Below are positions 25,513 to 33,525 of a stretch of 64,000 bases of DNA, piece after piece; the stretch's first letter is position 1, and each line of letters opens with the position of its first letter. The position numbers were made by a program, and so were the translations under genes. This DNA is from Acidovorax sp. YS12 (GTDB taxonomy: Bacteria > Pseudomonadota > Gammaproteobacteria > Burkholderiales > Burkholderiaceae_C), in NCBI GenBank assembly GCA_021496925.1, contig CP053915.1, forward strand, positions 2,879,501 through 2,943,500. The letters are read 5' to 3'. Below the pieces are notes generated by a model. The model saw only the letters and a program-made list of their open reading frames with translations. It ran no database searches and was not told where the DNA came from.

Positions 25513-26186
25513 TACATGGAACGTTTGCGATCCAATGATTTTTTGAACACCCTCAGAACATTCAACTCCACCAACCCTTTGCCATTGGTCAAATTCCCCT
25601 CATGGCGACGAAAAATAACAGCATCAAAATCCAGCCGCACCACACGAATACCCTGATTCTGAGCACGGTGAAACCAGTCCACGTCCTCGCCAAACCAAAG
25701 GTCAGGATCGAAAATGCCGACCCGGGAAAATACCGAGCGCCTGAACACCGTTCCAGAGATGGAGTATGGAAACTGCGCAAGATGGGAGGTTGAAAATTCA
25801 AAAGAATGGTCTGGGCCGCGCCTTGCCATCACCCTGGGCATACCCATTGCCAGATCAGCCTGACCATCTTTCCTGAGCGTATCCACCAGACGGCCCAACG
25901 CACCATCCGCCCAAAGGTCATCGCTGTCGATAAACGCGATGTACTCGCCCCGGGCATGCTCCAATCCAAAATTGCGAGCGGAGGCCGGTCCGCCGTTGGA
26001 TTTTGTCAATACCCGCACACCTGAAAATTCCCTGGCACACGCAGCCGTTCCATCGGTAGACCCGTCGTCAACCACGATGATTTCAATGCCATCCATCCCC
26101 TGATTCGATACGCATTCAATTATTTCAGCAACAAATTCCCGCCGATTGTACGCGGGGATAACAACCGTCAAATCAGAGATCGGCAT
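25512..26186 (-). CDS. Glycosyltransferase family 2
   Basis: A 224-residue GT-A enzyme: VVIPAYNRREFV, the nucleotide-binding VVDDGSTDGTA, GGPASARNFGLEHARGEYIA and the metal-binding FIDSDDLW. It closely parallels the GT2 half of the preceding fusion protein, including the C-terminal LVELNVLR.FKK.LDRKR. The two probably arose by tandem duplication. It probably adds a sugar to a glycan or modified peptide in this cluster. Codon use is less GC-rich than in the flanking genes. Confidence 0.9.
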   Translation of the reverse strand: MPISDLTVVIPAYNRREFVAEIIECVSNQGMDGIEIIVVDDGSTDGTAACAREFSGVRVLTKSNGGPASARNFGLEHARGEYIAFIDSDDLWADGALGRLVDTLRKDGQADLAMGMPRVMARRGPDHSFEFSTSHLAQFPYSISGTVFRRSVFSRVGIFDPDLWFGEDVDWFHRAQNQGIRVVRLDFDAVIFRRHEGNLTNGKGLVELNVLRVFKKSLDRKRSM

Positions 26187-26211
26187 TAGGCATCCTCACC
26201 TTGAAAACATT

Positions 26212-27993
26212 TCATCGAGACGCCAGGCGCTTTCTGTCCAAGGCTTTTTTGAAGCTGCGCAGCACATTCAGCTCCACCAGATTTTTCCCCTCCGTCATAT
26301 TGCCCCCATGGCGCCGGACAATGACGGAAACACCATCAATCCGCATGACGTTGATGCCACGCTCTCCAGCACGGGCAAACCAATCGACGTCCTCGCCAAA
26401 GTTCATATCCGCATCGAACAAGCCCACCCGATCAAACACCTCACGCCTGAAAACCGAGCCCGTGATATAGAATCCAAACCCCTCACATGGATTGCCGAAA
26501 TATTCGTACGTGCCGCTTCGCATATTCCATTGGGCCAATTGTGGCCATCCCATGACCACATCCACCTCGGGGTGTGCGTCCATGGTGCGCACCAACTCCC
26601 GTAACACCCCCTCCGGCCACAGGTCATCACTGTCGAGAAAAGCGAGATATTCCCCCCGCGCGTTCATGATGCCCCGGTTGCGCGCCTGAGCGGGCCCACT
26701 ATTGGGTTGCTCAAACAGTTTGGCGCTGGGATGGGCGCGCACACGCGCCGCCGTGCCATCGGTGGAGCCATCATCCACCACGATCAGCTCCAGATCGGAA
26801 TATCCCTGGCCCACGATATTCGCAATGGCCTCGTCAATCAGATGCGCCCGGTTATATGCAGGAACGATCACCGTCACGGCCGTCGGCTGGGGGCCGAGAG
26901 ACGGCGTCTGCGCGCCCCTCGACCGCTTTGGAGGCGCCTGGAGCCACGACACAAGAGCGTCCACCAGCAATTTCCTGTCGCGCCCCAACTGCAATGCATA
27001 GCCCGGAACAGCCTGGCAAAGCCGGTCGATGAATGCGTAGGTGGCATTGCCGGCATATGCCAACTGCTCCACGGTGGTCAAACCCGCTGCATTGCGCACC
27101 TCGGTGGGGGTGATATCCGTATCCAGAAAAGAAGACTCCGAGTCCTGCACCCGCGGCACGGCCACGCCCTTGATGGGCATCGAAGAAGGCATGGCAGCGC
27201 TGAACACCGGCGTCAGCTGGAACACAGCCTTCTCGTCCGCTGCTCCAGCCGGATTGCTCAGGCACGGAAGCAGGCGCTCACAGTGGGCCAATTGATCGCG
27301 GTGCACCTTGGCCGAACCATACAAGGGGTACACCGTGGGTTCCGGCTCCAGGCCGACCACGACGTAGTCGTCCCCGCAAAACAGCATGCCATGCTGCAGT
27401 CCGGCGAGCGCCGTGGACGATTTGCCGATGCCTCCGCGTCCCGTAAGCAAAAGGGCTCCGTCTTTCGTACCTATCGCCGCCGCATGCAGAAGCTGGCGCC
27501 CGTCCTCCGCCATGCACCAATGCAGCAGCGTGCGCAGCGGCGCTGCCGCGCACCAATACGGCAGGCTCCTCGGATCATCCACCCAGTAGTAGCCACAGCG
27601 CTCTTGCCGGGAGTACATATTGACGGAGAGTTCTCCGTACAGAAACGCAAACTGGTATGCGGAGTTGTCGAAACCCCAGATGTCACCACGGTCGGTGAAA
27701 TGCCGATTGTCAAATGATGGGCGCGGTATTTTGGTGCCGCCGCTGGCGCCATCCCATAGGCAAAGCGTGTGGCGGGCGACAGAATCCTCTGCAGGCTCAG
27801 CCACGCGCAGATGGTTCAGCGCCGGCAGAAAGATTTCCTGCAGCCGGGAACTGCCGAAGCGCAAATCGACATGGATCTCAGCCAGCTTGAGGGTGACGGC
27901 CGATTCATAGGCCTTGGCTGCCGTCTGATACTCCCCCTGCATTTGTTCGAAGAATTGCCTTTGACAGGCCAGATCCTTATAGAAATCACTCAC
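26212..27993 (-). CDS. Fusion of HPr-kinase-like domain and family 2 glycosyltransferase
   Basis: A GTG-start protein of 593 residues. Residues about 1-365 form an HprK-like region with P-loop GRGGIGKSS (about 185-193) and the following GDDYVVV (about 206-212), the counterparts of the P-loop and ADDAV of HprK. A conserved acidic and basic central part follows. Residues about 372-593 are a GT2 domain (VTVIVPAYNRAHLI, VVDDGSTDGT, AFLDSDDLW). The GTG at 27993 overlaps the upstream TGA as GTGA, which decides the start. HprK-like kinases in RiPP clusters phosphorylate peptide serines or threonines. Coupling one to a glycosyltransferase in a single chain is unusual, so its target is unknown. Confidence 0.82.
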   Translation of the reverse strand: MSDFYKDLACQRQFFEQMQGEYQTAAKAYESAVTLKLAEIHVDLRFGSSRLQEIFLPALNHLRVAEPAEDSVARHTLCLWDGASGGTKIPRPSFDNRHFTDRGDIWGFDNSAYQFAFLYGELSVNMYSRQERCGYYWVDDPRSLPYWCAAAPLRTLLHWCMAEDGRQLLHAAAIGTKDGALLLTGRGGIGKSSTALAGLQHGMLFCGDDYVVVGLEPEPTVYPLYGSAKVHRDQLAHCERLLPCLSNPAGAADEKAVFQLTPVFSAAMPSSMPIKGVAVPRVQDSESSFLDTDITPTEVRNAAGLTTVEQLAYAGNATYAFIDRLCQAVPGYALQLGRDRKLLVDALVSWLQAPPKRSRGAQTPSLGPQPTAVTVIVPAYNRAHLIDEAIANIVGQGYSDLELIVVDDGSTDGTAARVRAHPSAKLFEQPNSGPAQARNRGIMNARGEYLAFLDSDDLWPEGVLRELVRTMDAHPEVDVVMGWPQLAQWNMRSGTYEYFGNPCEGFGFYITGSVFRREVFDRVGLFDADMNFGEDVDWFARAGERGINVMRIDGVSVIVRRHGGNMTEGKNLVELNVLRSFKKALDRKRLASR

Positions 27994-28691
27994 GATGCCG
28001 ATTCCTTGCCACGCGCACGCTGTCTGTCGATATGTTCCTTGAGGATCGACAGGTGCTGGATTCTTTCGGATTTCTGCGTTATGCCTGAATTGGTGGGATG
28101 TATCCTTCGATGCAGCAACACCTCCGGCAGGATGAAACTTGAAAGACCTATGCCCTGACTGCGCGAATACCATTCGACGTCAATCCCGACCAACAAATCG
28201 GTTCGATAATCTCCAACGCGCGCAAATGTAGCCTTCTTCGCCAGCAAGGTACCGCTGGTTGGCGCCGGCATCGCACCGCCCGGACAATGCAGGCCAGCGC
28301 GGATTTCGGGGGCGAGTTCCGGGCTCAAGAACTGCATGGCATATGCATAAACAACATCAACGGCTGGATGGTCGGCCAGATGACGCATCTGCATCTGCAG
28401 CTTATGAGGCTCCCAGCGGTCATCAGAGTCGAGGAATGCAATGTATTCGCCGCGTGCGGCAGCCACACCCGCATTTTTCGCTGCGCTCGCACCTTGATTC
28501 CGCTGGTAAATATAGCGAAGGCGGTCACCGTACGACTGGCAAGTTTGCGCGGAACCATCCACGGAACCATCGTCGACCACCAGCACTTCAATATCCGCAA
28601 ACGTCTGTGCTAGCGCACTGTCGATCGCCTCGGCAATATACATCTCGCGGTTAAAGCACGTCACCACGACACTGACCTTGGGAGCCAACAC
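27990..28691 (-). CDS. Glycosyltransferase family 2
   Basis: A 233-residue GT2 enzyme with VSVVVTCFNREMYI, VVDDGSVDGS, GASAAKNAGVAAARGEYIA and FLDSDDRW. I chose the GTG at 28691 because GAGAGG lies just upstream; an earlier in-frame start would overlap the preceding gene by 47 bp and add non-conserved residues. It overlaps the fusion gene by 4 nt (GTGA). It differs from the other two GT2 domains in its C-terminal part (HRRIHPTNSGITQKSERIQH), so it likely uses a different acceptor or donor. Confidence 0.88.
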   Translation of the reverse strand: MLAPKVSVVVTCFNREMYIAEAIDSALAQTFADIEVLVVDDGSVDGSAQTCQSYGDRLRYIYQRNQGASAAKNAGVAAARGEYIAFLDSDDRWEPHKLQMQMRHLADHPAVDVVYAYAMQFLSPELAPEIRAGLHCPGGAMPAPTSGTLLAKKATFARVGDYRTDLLVGIDVEWYSRSQGIGLSSFILPEVLLHRRIHPTNSGITQKSERIQHLSILKEHIDRQRARGKESAS

Positions 28692-28764
28692 GGATTCACC
28701 ACCTCTCAAAAGATCACAAGCCACTCGTCCAGACTCCTGCCATCCACCGGGTACGCCTACCCGC

Positions 28765-29916
28765 TCAAGACCGCCGCAGCAGCCGGCGGGCCATGTGCGC
28801 AGGAAAATCACGCCAACGGCTTATCTTGCTAGCAGTTTTCAGATAGCTCGGAAAACTCCCGAGCAAACGCCACCAGGGCATGTCTGGATACGCACGCGAA
28901 TGGTTCATCCACCCGAGCACCAAGAGCTGGTCTGCACGCATTTCATAGGACGAAGACGTCTGCAATCTGAACAACAAACTTTCGTAGCGCGACGGAACAG
29001 CAGCATTCAAGCTGTCCATCACGTGCTCTGGAATGGGCGCGTCATGCGTTTCGCGCAGGTAGTTCAAGGCCATCTGCAGCAACTGCACGCTGTTCAGATA
29101 GCGCGCGTGGTCCATCAGCCGCAGCCAATCGATCTGCTTCTCGCGCAGGATCCACATGGCATCGACAATCCAGCGCAGCGGTGGCAATGCATTCCACAGC
29201 GCCCCATGCAGGCATACGTGGAGCAGCTGGTCCGTTGCATCGAAAGTCCGGCAATCGACACCCTTGAAATCCGACACAACGGAATTTTCCCAGAACCGCT
29301 CATGCGCTCCTGGCCATGTGGCCCGGTGCAAAGGGGTCCAATGCAGATCTATTTCCCATGTTTGCCCATTGACTGTGCGCGTAAATTCCACCGCATGGGT
29401 CAAGCGTTTTTCACGGATTTCCTTGAATTGGATATCGATGCGGCGTGCATACCCATATCCCAGCAGCACTGCACTGGCGTCTTCGAAACGATCGGGATGC
29501 ACCATGAAGTCAAGGTCACTCATGGGTCGCAGCGCAGGATCACCGTAATAGCGCTGAATCAACGCGGAACCCTTGAGCAAAATCACCTCAATGGACTCCG
29601 CGCGCAATGCAGCAAGCACTTTACGCAACTCCGAAAGCATCAGATGGTTGCGGCACCACTGGTAGCGGTAAATGCCGCGCAGCCGCCCCATTTCCGCATC
29701 GCACAGCCCTGATTTTTCCGCTTGCCGGTACAAAAGCGGCAATAACCGGTTCGATGATTCATCCAAATGGTCTATATCCTCAAGGTCTCTCCATGTCCGC
29801 CAGTGCTCTGGAAATTCATCCGGGGGGCACAGGCAGGCCCTCAGCAAGGCCGCCTGGCCTGGCTGAGGGAGATTTTGAGAGGGTTTTTTGACCTTGGAGT
29901 GTGGAGAAGCTGTCAT
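28765..29916 (-). CDS. Nucleotidyltransferase family protein (NTP_transf_5-like)
   Basis: A 383-residue protein with a nucleotidyltransferase-fold signature: VILLKGSALIQRYYG followed by RPMSDLDFMV (the G[SG]...DxD pattern). Downstream it has EIDLHWTPLHR and TDQLLHVCLHG, typical of the PF14907-type family found with HprK-like, PqqD-like and ABC genes in RiPP and polysaccharide clusters. The ATG at 29916 is used; a TTG 102 bp upstream is possible but less likely. It is the first gene of the six-gene lower-GC operon. Confidence 0.82.
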   Translation of the reverse strand: MTASPHSKVKKPSQNLPQPGQAALLRACLCPPDEFPEHWRTWRDLEDIDHLDESSNRLLPLLYRQAEKSGLCDAEMGRLRGIYRYQWCRNHLMLSELRKVLAALRAESIEVILLKGSALIQRYYGDPALRPMSDLDFMVHPDRFEDASAVLLGYGYARRIDIQFKEIREKRLTHAVEFTRTVNGQTWEIDLHWTPLHRATWPGAHERFWENSVVSDFKGVDCRTFDATDQLLHVCLHGALWNALPPLRWIVDAMWILREKQIDWLRLMDHARYLNSVQLLQMALNYLRETHDAPIPEHVMDSLNAAVPSRYESLLFRLQTSSSYEMRADQLLVLGWMNHSRAYPDMPWWRLLGSFPSYLKTASKISRWRDFPAHMARRLLRRS

Positions 29917-30066
29917 CCGCCGGGAAAAGAAGGCACTGCTTTGACGGGCGGATGCTGCGTCCGGCCGTGCATGGAAGCAGGTATTTTCGATTATTTTTTC
30001 ACAATCCCCGTGCAGCAAGGCGAAGCAGATTCAAATCTGAAATAACCGCCCCGCCGCGCCCGTCCG
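29917..30066 (-). promoter_or_regulatory. Upstream region of the island operon and right edge of low-GC segment
   Basis: These 150 bp separate the island's first gene from the GC-rich regulator gene. The stretch is AT-rich (gattattttttcacaatcc) and holds a short inverted repeat CAGATT/AATCTG at 30026-30039. It probably carries the operon promoter. No precursor-peptide-like ORF was convincing here. Confidence 0.4.
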
Positions 30067-30498
30067 CTACGGCGCGCCATCGGGTGCCGGCCCTTCGCCG
30101 GGCGCGGCGCCGCAGTGCACCTTGGCAAACGTGAGGATGACCTCCCGCACGACCTTGCGCTGCGGCGCGGGCAGTTGCAGGAAAGCGTCGAAGGCCTCGC
30201 GCTCCAGGTAGCCCACCCCGTCATCCCAGCGCTTGCGCTGCTCCTGCACCGACAGGCGCACCGCCTCGCCAAAGCGCAGCACCTCGGGCTCGATCTTCAG
30301 CCACTCGGCCAGGACCTGCACCTTGTCCTGCGCCGGAATCGCCTCGCCGCGCAGCCAGCGGCGCGCCGCCTGCAAGGTCACCGACCGCCCCCAGTACCGC
30401 GTGTTGAATTCACGCTCAAGCACCACCGGCCGCAGCGGGTAGCCCGCCTCGGCCATGGCGGTCCGCAGCCGCTGGCCAAACTCGATTTTCTCGTTCAT
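30067..30498 (-). CDS. Putative HTH-type regulator
   Basis: A 143-residue soluble protein. The N-terminal part (FGQRLRTAMAEAGYP, then WGRSVTLQAARRWLRGEAIP) has the helix-turn-helix look of XRE-like DNA-binding domains. The C-terminal half is helical without a recognisable ligand domain. The ATG at 30498 (MNEKIEF) is preferred over one 54 bp further upstream that would run across the repeated TGAAC sites. It is divergent from the pilin operon, and the intergenic region carries paired repeats that could be its operators. The target genes are an inference. Confidence 0.7.
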   Translation of the reverse strand: MNEKIEFGQRLRTAMAEAGYPLRPVVLEREFNTRYWGRSVTLQAARRWLRGEAIPAQDKVQVLAEWLKIEPEVLRFGEAVRLSVQEQRKRWDDGVGYLEREAFDAFLQLPAPQRKVVREVILTFAKVHCGAAPGEGPAPDGAP

Positions 30499-30568
30499 GA
30501 ACCTAAAGTAGGTTTTCAAATGAACTGGTAGAGACTTTTGGTTCATTTTCAAATAGACTATTGGTTCA
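30498..30568. promoter_or_regulatory. Paired TGAAC / GGTTCA repeats, candidate operators
   Basis: Two TGAAC half-sites (30498, 30521) and two GGTTCA half-sites (30540, 30563) are each 23 bp apart and face each other. A partial direct repeat TTTTCAAAT also recurs at 30513 and 30546. The block lies between the regulator start and the pilin operon, so one protein could control both directions. Confidence 0.55.
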
Positions 30569-30604
30569 CTTCATCGCATGCCTCATGGCGGGAGGGACAT
30601 CCGC

Positions 30605-31105
30605 ATGCAGACAGAACACGAGACCGGCCGGCAGACGCCCCGCGAACGCGAGGCCGCCCGTGCCGGGCGCGGCTTCACCCTGATCGAGGTCATGATCGTC
30701 GTGGCCATCGTCGGCATCCTGGCTGCGGTGGCGCTGCCGTCGTACAGCCGGTACGTCACGCGCGCCAAGCTGCCCGAGGCGTTCTCGGTGCTTTCGGGCA
30801 TGGGGCTGTCGGCGCAGCGCTACTTCCAGGACAACCGCACCTACGCCGATACCAGCGGCATCAACGGCTGCCCGCCTGGCGTGGGCGTGGCCAACGGCAC
30901 CAGCAAGCACTTCAACTTCGCCTGCAGCAACGTCGCCGCCGCCACCATCACGATGACGGCCACGGGCATCGGCACCGACCTGTCGGGCATCGTCTTCACG
31001 CTGGACCAGAACAACGCGCGCGCCACCACGTCCGTGCCGTCGGGATGGACGGGCAGCAATGGCGGCGCATGCTGGGTGCGCAGCCAGAGCGGGGAATGTT
31101 CATGA
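30605..31105 (+). CDS. Type IV prepilin, PilE-like
   Basis: A 166-residue prepilin with leader ending RAGRG, processed before FTLIEVMIVVAIVGILAAVALP (Glu5 present), followed by SYSRYVTRAKLPEA typical of PilE-type subunits. C-terminal cysteines (NGCPPG, FACSN, GACWVRSQSGEC) could form the D-region disulfide loops. The ATG at 30605 has GGGAGGG upstream and is preferred to an ATG 27 bp earlier. It opens the minor pilin operon; in related genomes pilE-like genes are more often at the end. It is probably a minor rather than the major pilin. Confidence 0.87.
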   Translation: MQTEHETGRQTPREREAARAGRGFTLIEVMIVVAIVGILAAVALPSYSRYVTRAKLPEAFSVLSGMGLSAQRYFQDNRTYADTSGINGCPPGVGVANGTSKHFNFACSNVAAATITMTATGIGTDLSGIVFTLDQNNARATTSVPSGWTGSNGGACWVRSQSGECS

Positions 31106-31650
31106 GCCCCGTCCCGCACACCCCACGCCCGCCCCGGCGGCCACACCCCAGGCGCGGCGGCCGGGGCTTCACCCTCATCGAGCTGATGGTGACCATCACC
31201 ATCATGGCGATCCTGCTGATGATGGCGGTGCCGCCGGTGATGCGCGCGCTCCAGAACGCCCGCACCGCGGCGCTGGTGCACCGCCTGCCGCAGGACGTGG
31301 CCTGGGCACGCAACCGCTCCGCCACCTCGCCCACCCCCTACCGCATCGTGCTGGGGCCAGGCTGCCAGTGGCAAACGCAGCAGGCCAGCTTCGCCGGCGG
31401 CACGCTGGCCTGGAACAGCACGGCCGAGACGGACGCGCGCTCCATGCCCGCCGCCACGGCCGCCGCCGCCCACCCCCAGGCCACCTGCAGCCTGAGCGGC
31501 GGCGCCACCCAGCACGTCACCTTCGACGGCCAGGGGCTCATCGCCGACAACGCCCCCACCGTCACCATCGCCAGCGGCAACGGCCAGACCTGGACGCTGC
31601 AGATCCTGCTGTCGGGCCTGGTGCTGCTGAACGCACAGACCAGTTCGTGA
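31102..31650 (+). CDS. fimT: Minor pseudopilin FimT/GspH family
   Basis: A 182-residue prepilin: leader RRGGRG, then FTLIELMVTITIMAILLMMAVP. It has a globular part with GspH-type features (ALVHRLPQDVAWARNRSATS; VTFDGQGLI). FimT proteins help prime type IV pilus assembly and in some species bind DNA for uptake. The start is coupled to the PilE-like stop (ATGA), and the stop to pilV (TGATG). Confidence 0.87.
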   Translation: MSPVPHTPRPPRRPHPRRGGRGFTLIELMVTITIMAILLMMAVPPVMRALQNARTAALVHRLPQDVAWARNRSATSPTPYRIVLGPGCQWQTQQASFAGGTLAWNSTAETDARSMPAATAAAAHPQATCSLSGGATQHVTFDGQGLIADNAPTVTIASGNGQTWTLQILLSGLVLLNAQTSS

Positions 31651-32162
31651 TGCCCGTCCCGCACCCCGCCCGCACACCCCGCCGCCCGCGCCAGCGCGGC
31701 ATGACGCTCATCAGCGTGCTTGTGTCGCTGCTCATCTTCGCCTTCGGCCTTCTGAGCCTGGCAGGGCTGTATGCGCGCCTGCTGTCGGCACAAACCGGCA
31801 ACGAGATGGCCACCAGCACGCAGGTCTTCGGCAACCGCTTCTGGGCGCTGCTGCAGGCACACCCCGGGCTGGTGCAGGCGCTCCAGGCCCAAGGCACCAG
31901 CGTGACCTACACCCAGGCCAGCATGGGCGGCGCCCCGGCCGGGCTGCAGCCGCTGCTGCGCGACGTCTTCAGCAGCAAGGCCCTGCGCCTGCCGGACGCC
32001 AGCGTCACCATCACCCTGGGCAACGACGCGCGCGGCAAGGCCTGCGCCACCACCACGCCGCAGACCACCGTCTGCGGCGTCGGGCTGCGCATCGACTGGC
32101 CCGCGCAAGGCGGCGGCACCCCACGCAGGCAAAGCTATTCGTTCCAGGTCGGAGGGTTTTGA
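31650..32162 (+). CDS. pilV: Type IV pilus modification/minor pilin PilV
   Basis: A 170-residue minor pilin: leader PRQRG and then MTLISVLVSLLIFAFGLLSL, the long GLL-type helix of PilV. Position 5 after the cleavage site is Ser instead of the usual Glu, which may affect helix packing or N-methylation. Downstream, TGNEMATSTQVFGNRFWALL and the C-terminal CGVGLRIDWP are consistent with the family. It overlaps fimT by 1 nt (TGATG) and is followed by pilW after 1 bp. Confidence 0.85.
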   Translation: MPVPHPARTPRRPRQRGMTLISVLVSLLIFAFGLLSLAGLYARLLSAQTGNEMATSTQVFGNRFWALLQAHPGLVQALQAQGTSVTYTQASMGGAPAGLQPLLRDVFSSKALRLPDASVTITLGNDARGKACATTTPQTTVCGVGLRIDWPAQGGGTPRRQSYSFQVGGF

Positions 32163-32163
32163 A

Positions 32164-33525
32164 ATGCCCCATCAAAACGGCCACTACCCCTTACCAGAAA
32201 AGCGCTTGCAGCTATCGATAAGGAAGCATGTGCAAACCGGCTTCACGCTGATCGAGCTCATGGTCACCCTGCTCATCGGCATGCTGCTGACGCTGGCGGT
32301 GCTCGTCATCCAGGCCGAACTCTCGCGCGCCAACATGCTGCTGGCCGACGCCAGCCAGCGCAACGACCAGGCCCGCTCGGCACTCGACCTGCTCCAGCGC
32401 GACCTGGGCAATGCCCTGTACATGCTGGGCGGCACCACGCCCCGGTGCGAGGCCACGCTGCAGTACACCGGCGCTGCAGCCACGCCCGTGGCCACCCTCC
32501 AGGGCGTCACCGCCCAGCCCCAGCCCGCGCCGCTGCCGGCCAGCACCGCCGTGGCGGATGCGCTGCTCAAGCCCGATGCCTACGCGGGCGGCGAAGGCGG
32601 CGTCACCAACACCAGCCACATGCTCGCCGTCACGCTGGTGCCCTCGGCCCTGCGCGCGCCGCCCGCCACCGGCGTGCAAAGCACGCCCTACAAGGTGGTG
32701 CACAACGTGGTGGCCACGGCCCCCTCGGGCCAGCAAGCCGTGAACGACGGCTGGCTGCCGCTGAACAGCACCACGGGCATCGCCGCGGGCGACTCCCTCA
32801 CGCTGCTGCTGCCCCTGTCGGGCGGCACCGCGAGCGGCCTGGCCTGCCTGCGCTTCACCGCGGGCAGCCTGGGCACGGTTTCGCTGCCGCCCCCGGCCAC
32901 CGGCACGGTCGCGGCGGTGCGCATGGGCGTGCCCGGCAAGTTCGCCGACTTCACCCAGCCGCTGCGCGACGCGGGCCTGCTGGCGGCCGGCCAGGTGCTG
33001 GCCAACGGCCAGCTCGCCGGCACCAAGCTCAAGAACGACGGCCCCGCCGCCGGCCAGGGCGCCGTGCAGACCCTGGTGTACTACGTGGCCCGCGCCGCCA
33101 ATGGGGCATCGGGCTCGGTGCCCGTGCTGGCGCGCGCCACCATCAACGCCGACGGCACACTGGCCGCCCAGCCCGCGCCCGTGGCCGCCGGGGTGGTGAG
33201 CCTGCAGGCCCTGTTCGGCGTGGACGGCGCCAGCGCCGCCACGCCGCCCACCGGCGGCGTGACCCACTACCGCACTTGGCAGCAGGTCACGGCCAGCCAG
33301 CTCACGGGCCGCGTGCGCACGGTGCTGTACGCCGTGGTGGCACGCACGCTGCAGGCGCACCGCCAGAACCCCGAGGTCACGCAGGTGAACATTCCGAGCC
33401 CGCAGCTCACGGCGGGCGACCCGGTGTTCACCGCCTTCCGGCCCCGCACCGACGATGAAAAGCGCGACCGCTACACGGTGCACACCGCCGAGGTGGCGCT
33501 GCGCAACCAGATATGGGGGCGCTGA
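32164..33525 (+). CDS. pilW: Type IV pilus minor pilin PilW
   Basis: A 453-residue PilW: FTLIELMVTLLIGMLLTLAVL helix, then QAELSRANMLLADASQRNDQ and DLLQRDLGNALYMLGG, as in the PilW family. The pre-cleavage leader (PHQNGHYPLPEKRLQLSIRK plus VQTG) is encoded by a copy of the dispersed repeat. An alternative GTG at about 32231, preceded by AAGGA from the repeat, would leave only a four-residue leader. The C-terminal region is long and low in motifs. It overlaps pilX by 1 nt (TGATG). Confidence 0.87.
   Translation: MPHQNGHYPLPEKRLQLSIRKHVQTGFTLIELMVTLLIGMLLTLAVLVIQAELSRANMLLADASQRNDQARSALDLLQRDLGNALYMLGGTTPRCEATLQYTGAAATPVATLQGVTAQPQPAPLPASTAVADALLKPDAYAGGEGGVTNTSHMLAVTLVPSALRAPPATGVQSTPYKVVHNVVATAPSGQQAVNDGWLPLNSTTGIAAGDSLTLLLPLSGGTASGLACLRFTAGSLGTVSLPPPATGTVAAVRMGVPGKFADFTQPLRDAGLLAAGQVLANGQLAGTKLKNDGPAAGQGAVQTLVYYVARAANGASGSVPVLARATINADGTLAAQPAPVAAGVVSLQALFGVDGASAATPPTGGVTHYRTWQQVTASQLTGRVRTVLYAVVARTLQAHRQNPEVTQVNIPSPQLTAGDPVFTAFRPRTDDEKRDRYTVHTAEVALRNQIWGR
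32171..32227 (+). repeat. Dispersed repeat copy E, encodes the PilW leader
   Basis: The core reads CAAAACGGCCACTACCCCTT, AAAAGCGCTTGCAGCT with GCT-N11-AGC (gctatcgataaggaagc). It is in frame and sense to pilW, covering residues 3-22. It ends 12 bp before the conserved G^FTLIE cleavage site. Confidence 0.75.

Noticed and set aside
23247..29916. Complete lasso-peptide biosynthetic cluster
   Set aside because: PqqD-like, HprK-like, nucleotidyltransferase and ABC genes are present, but I found no asparagine-synthetase-like cyclase, no B2-type protease and no precursor peptide, so only a related or partial system can be claimed.
29901..30134. 77-codon plus-strand ORF ahead of the island as a precursor peptide
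   Set aside because: It lacks a ribosome-binding site, runs into the regulator gene on the other strand and has an Arg-rich shadow-like composition.
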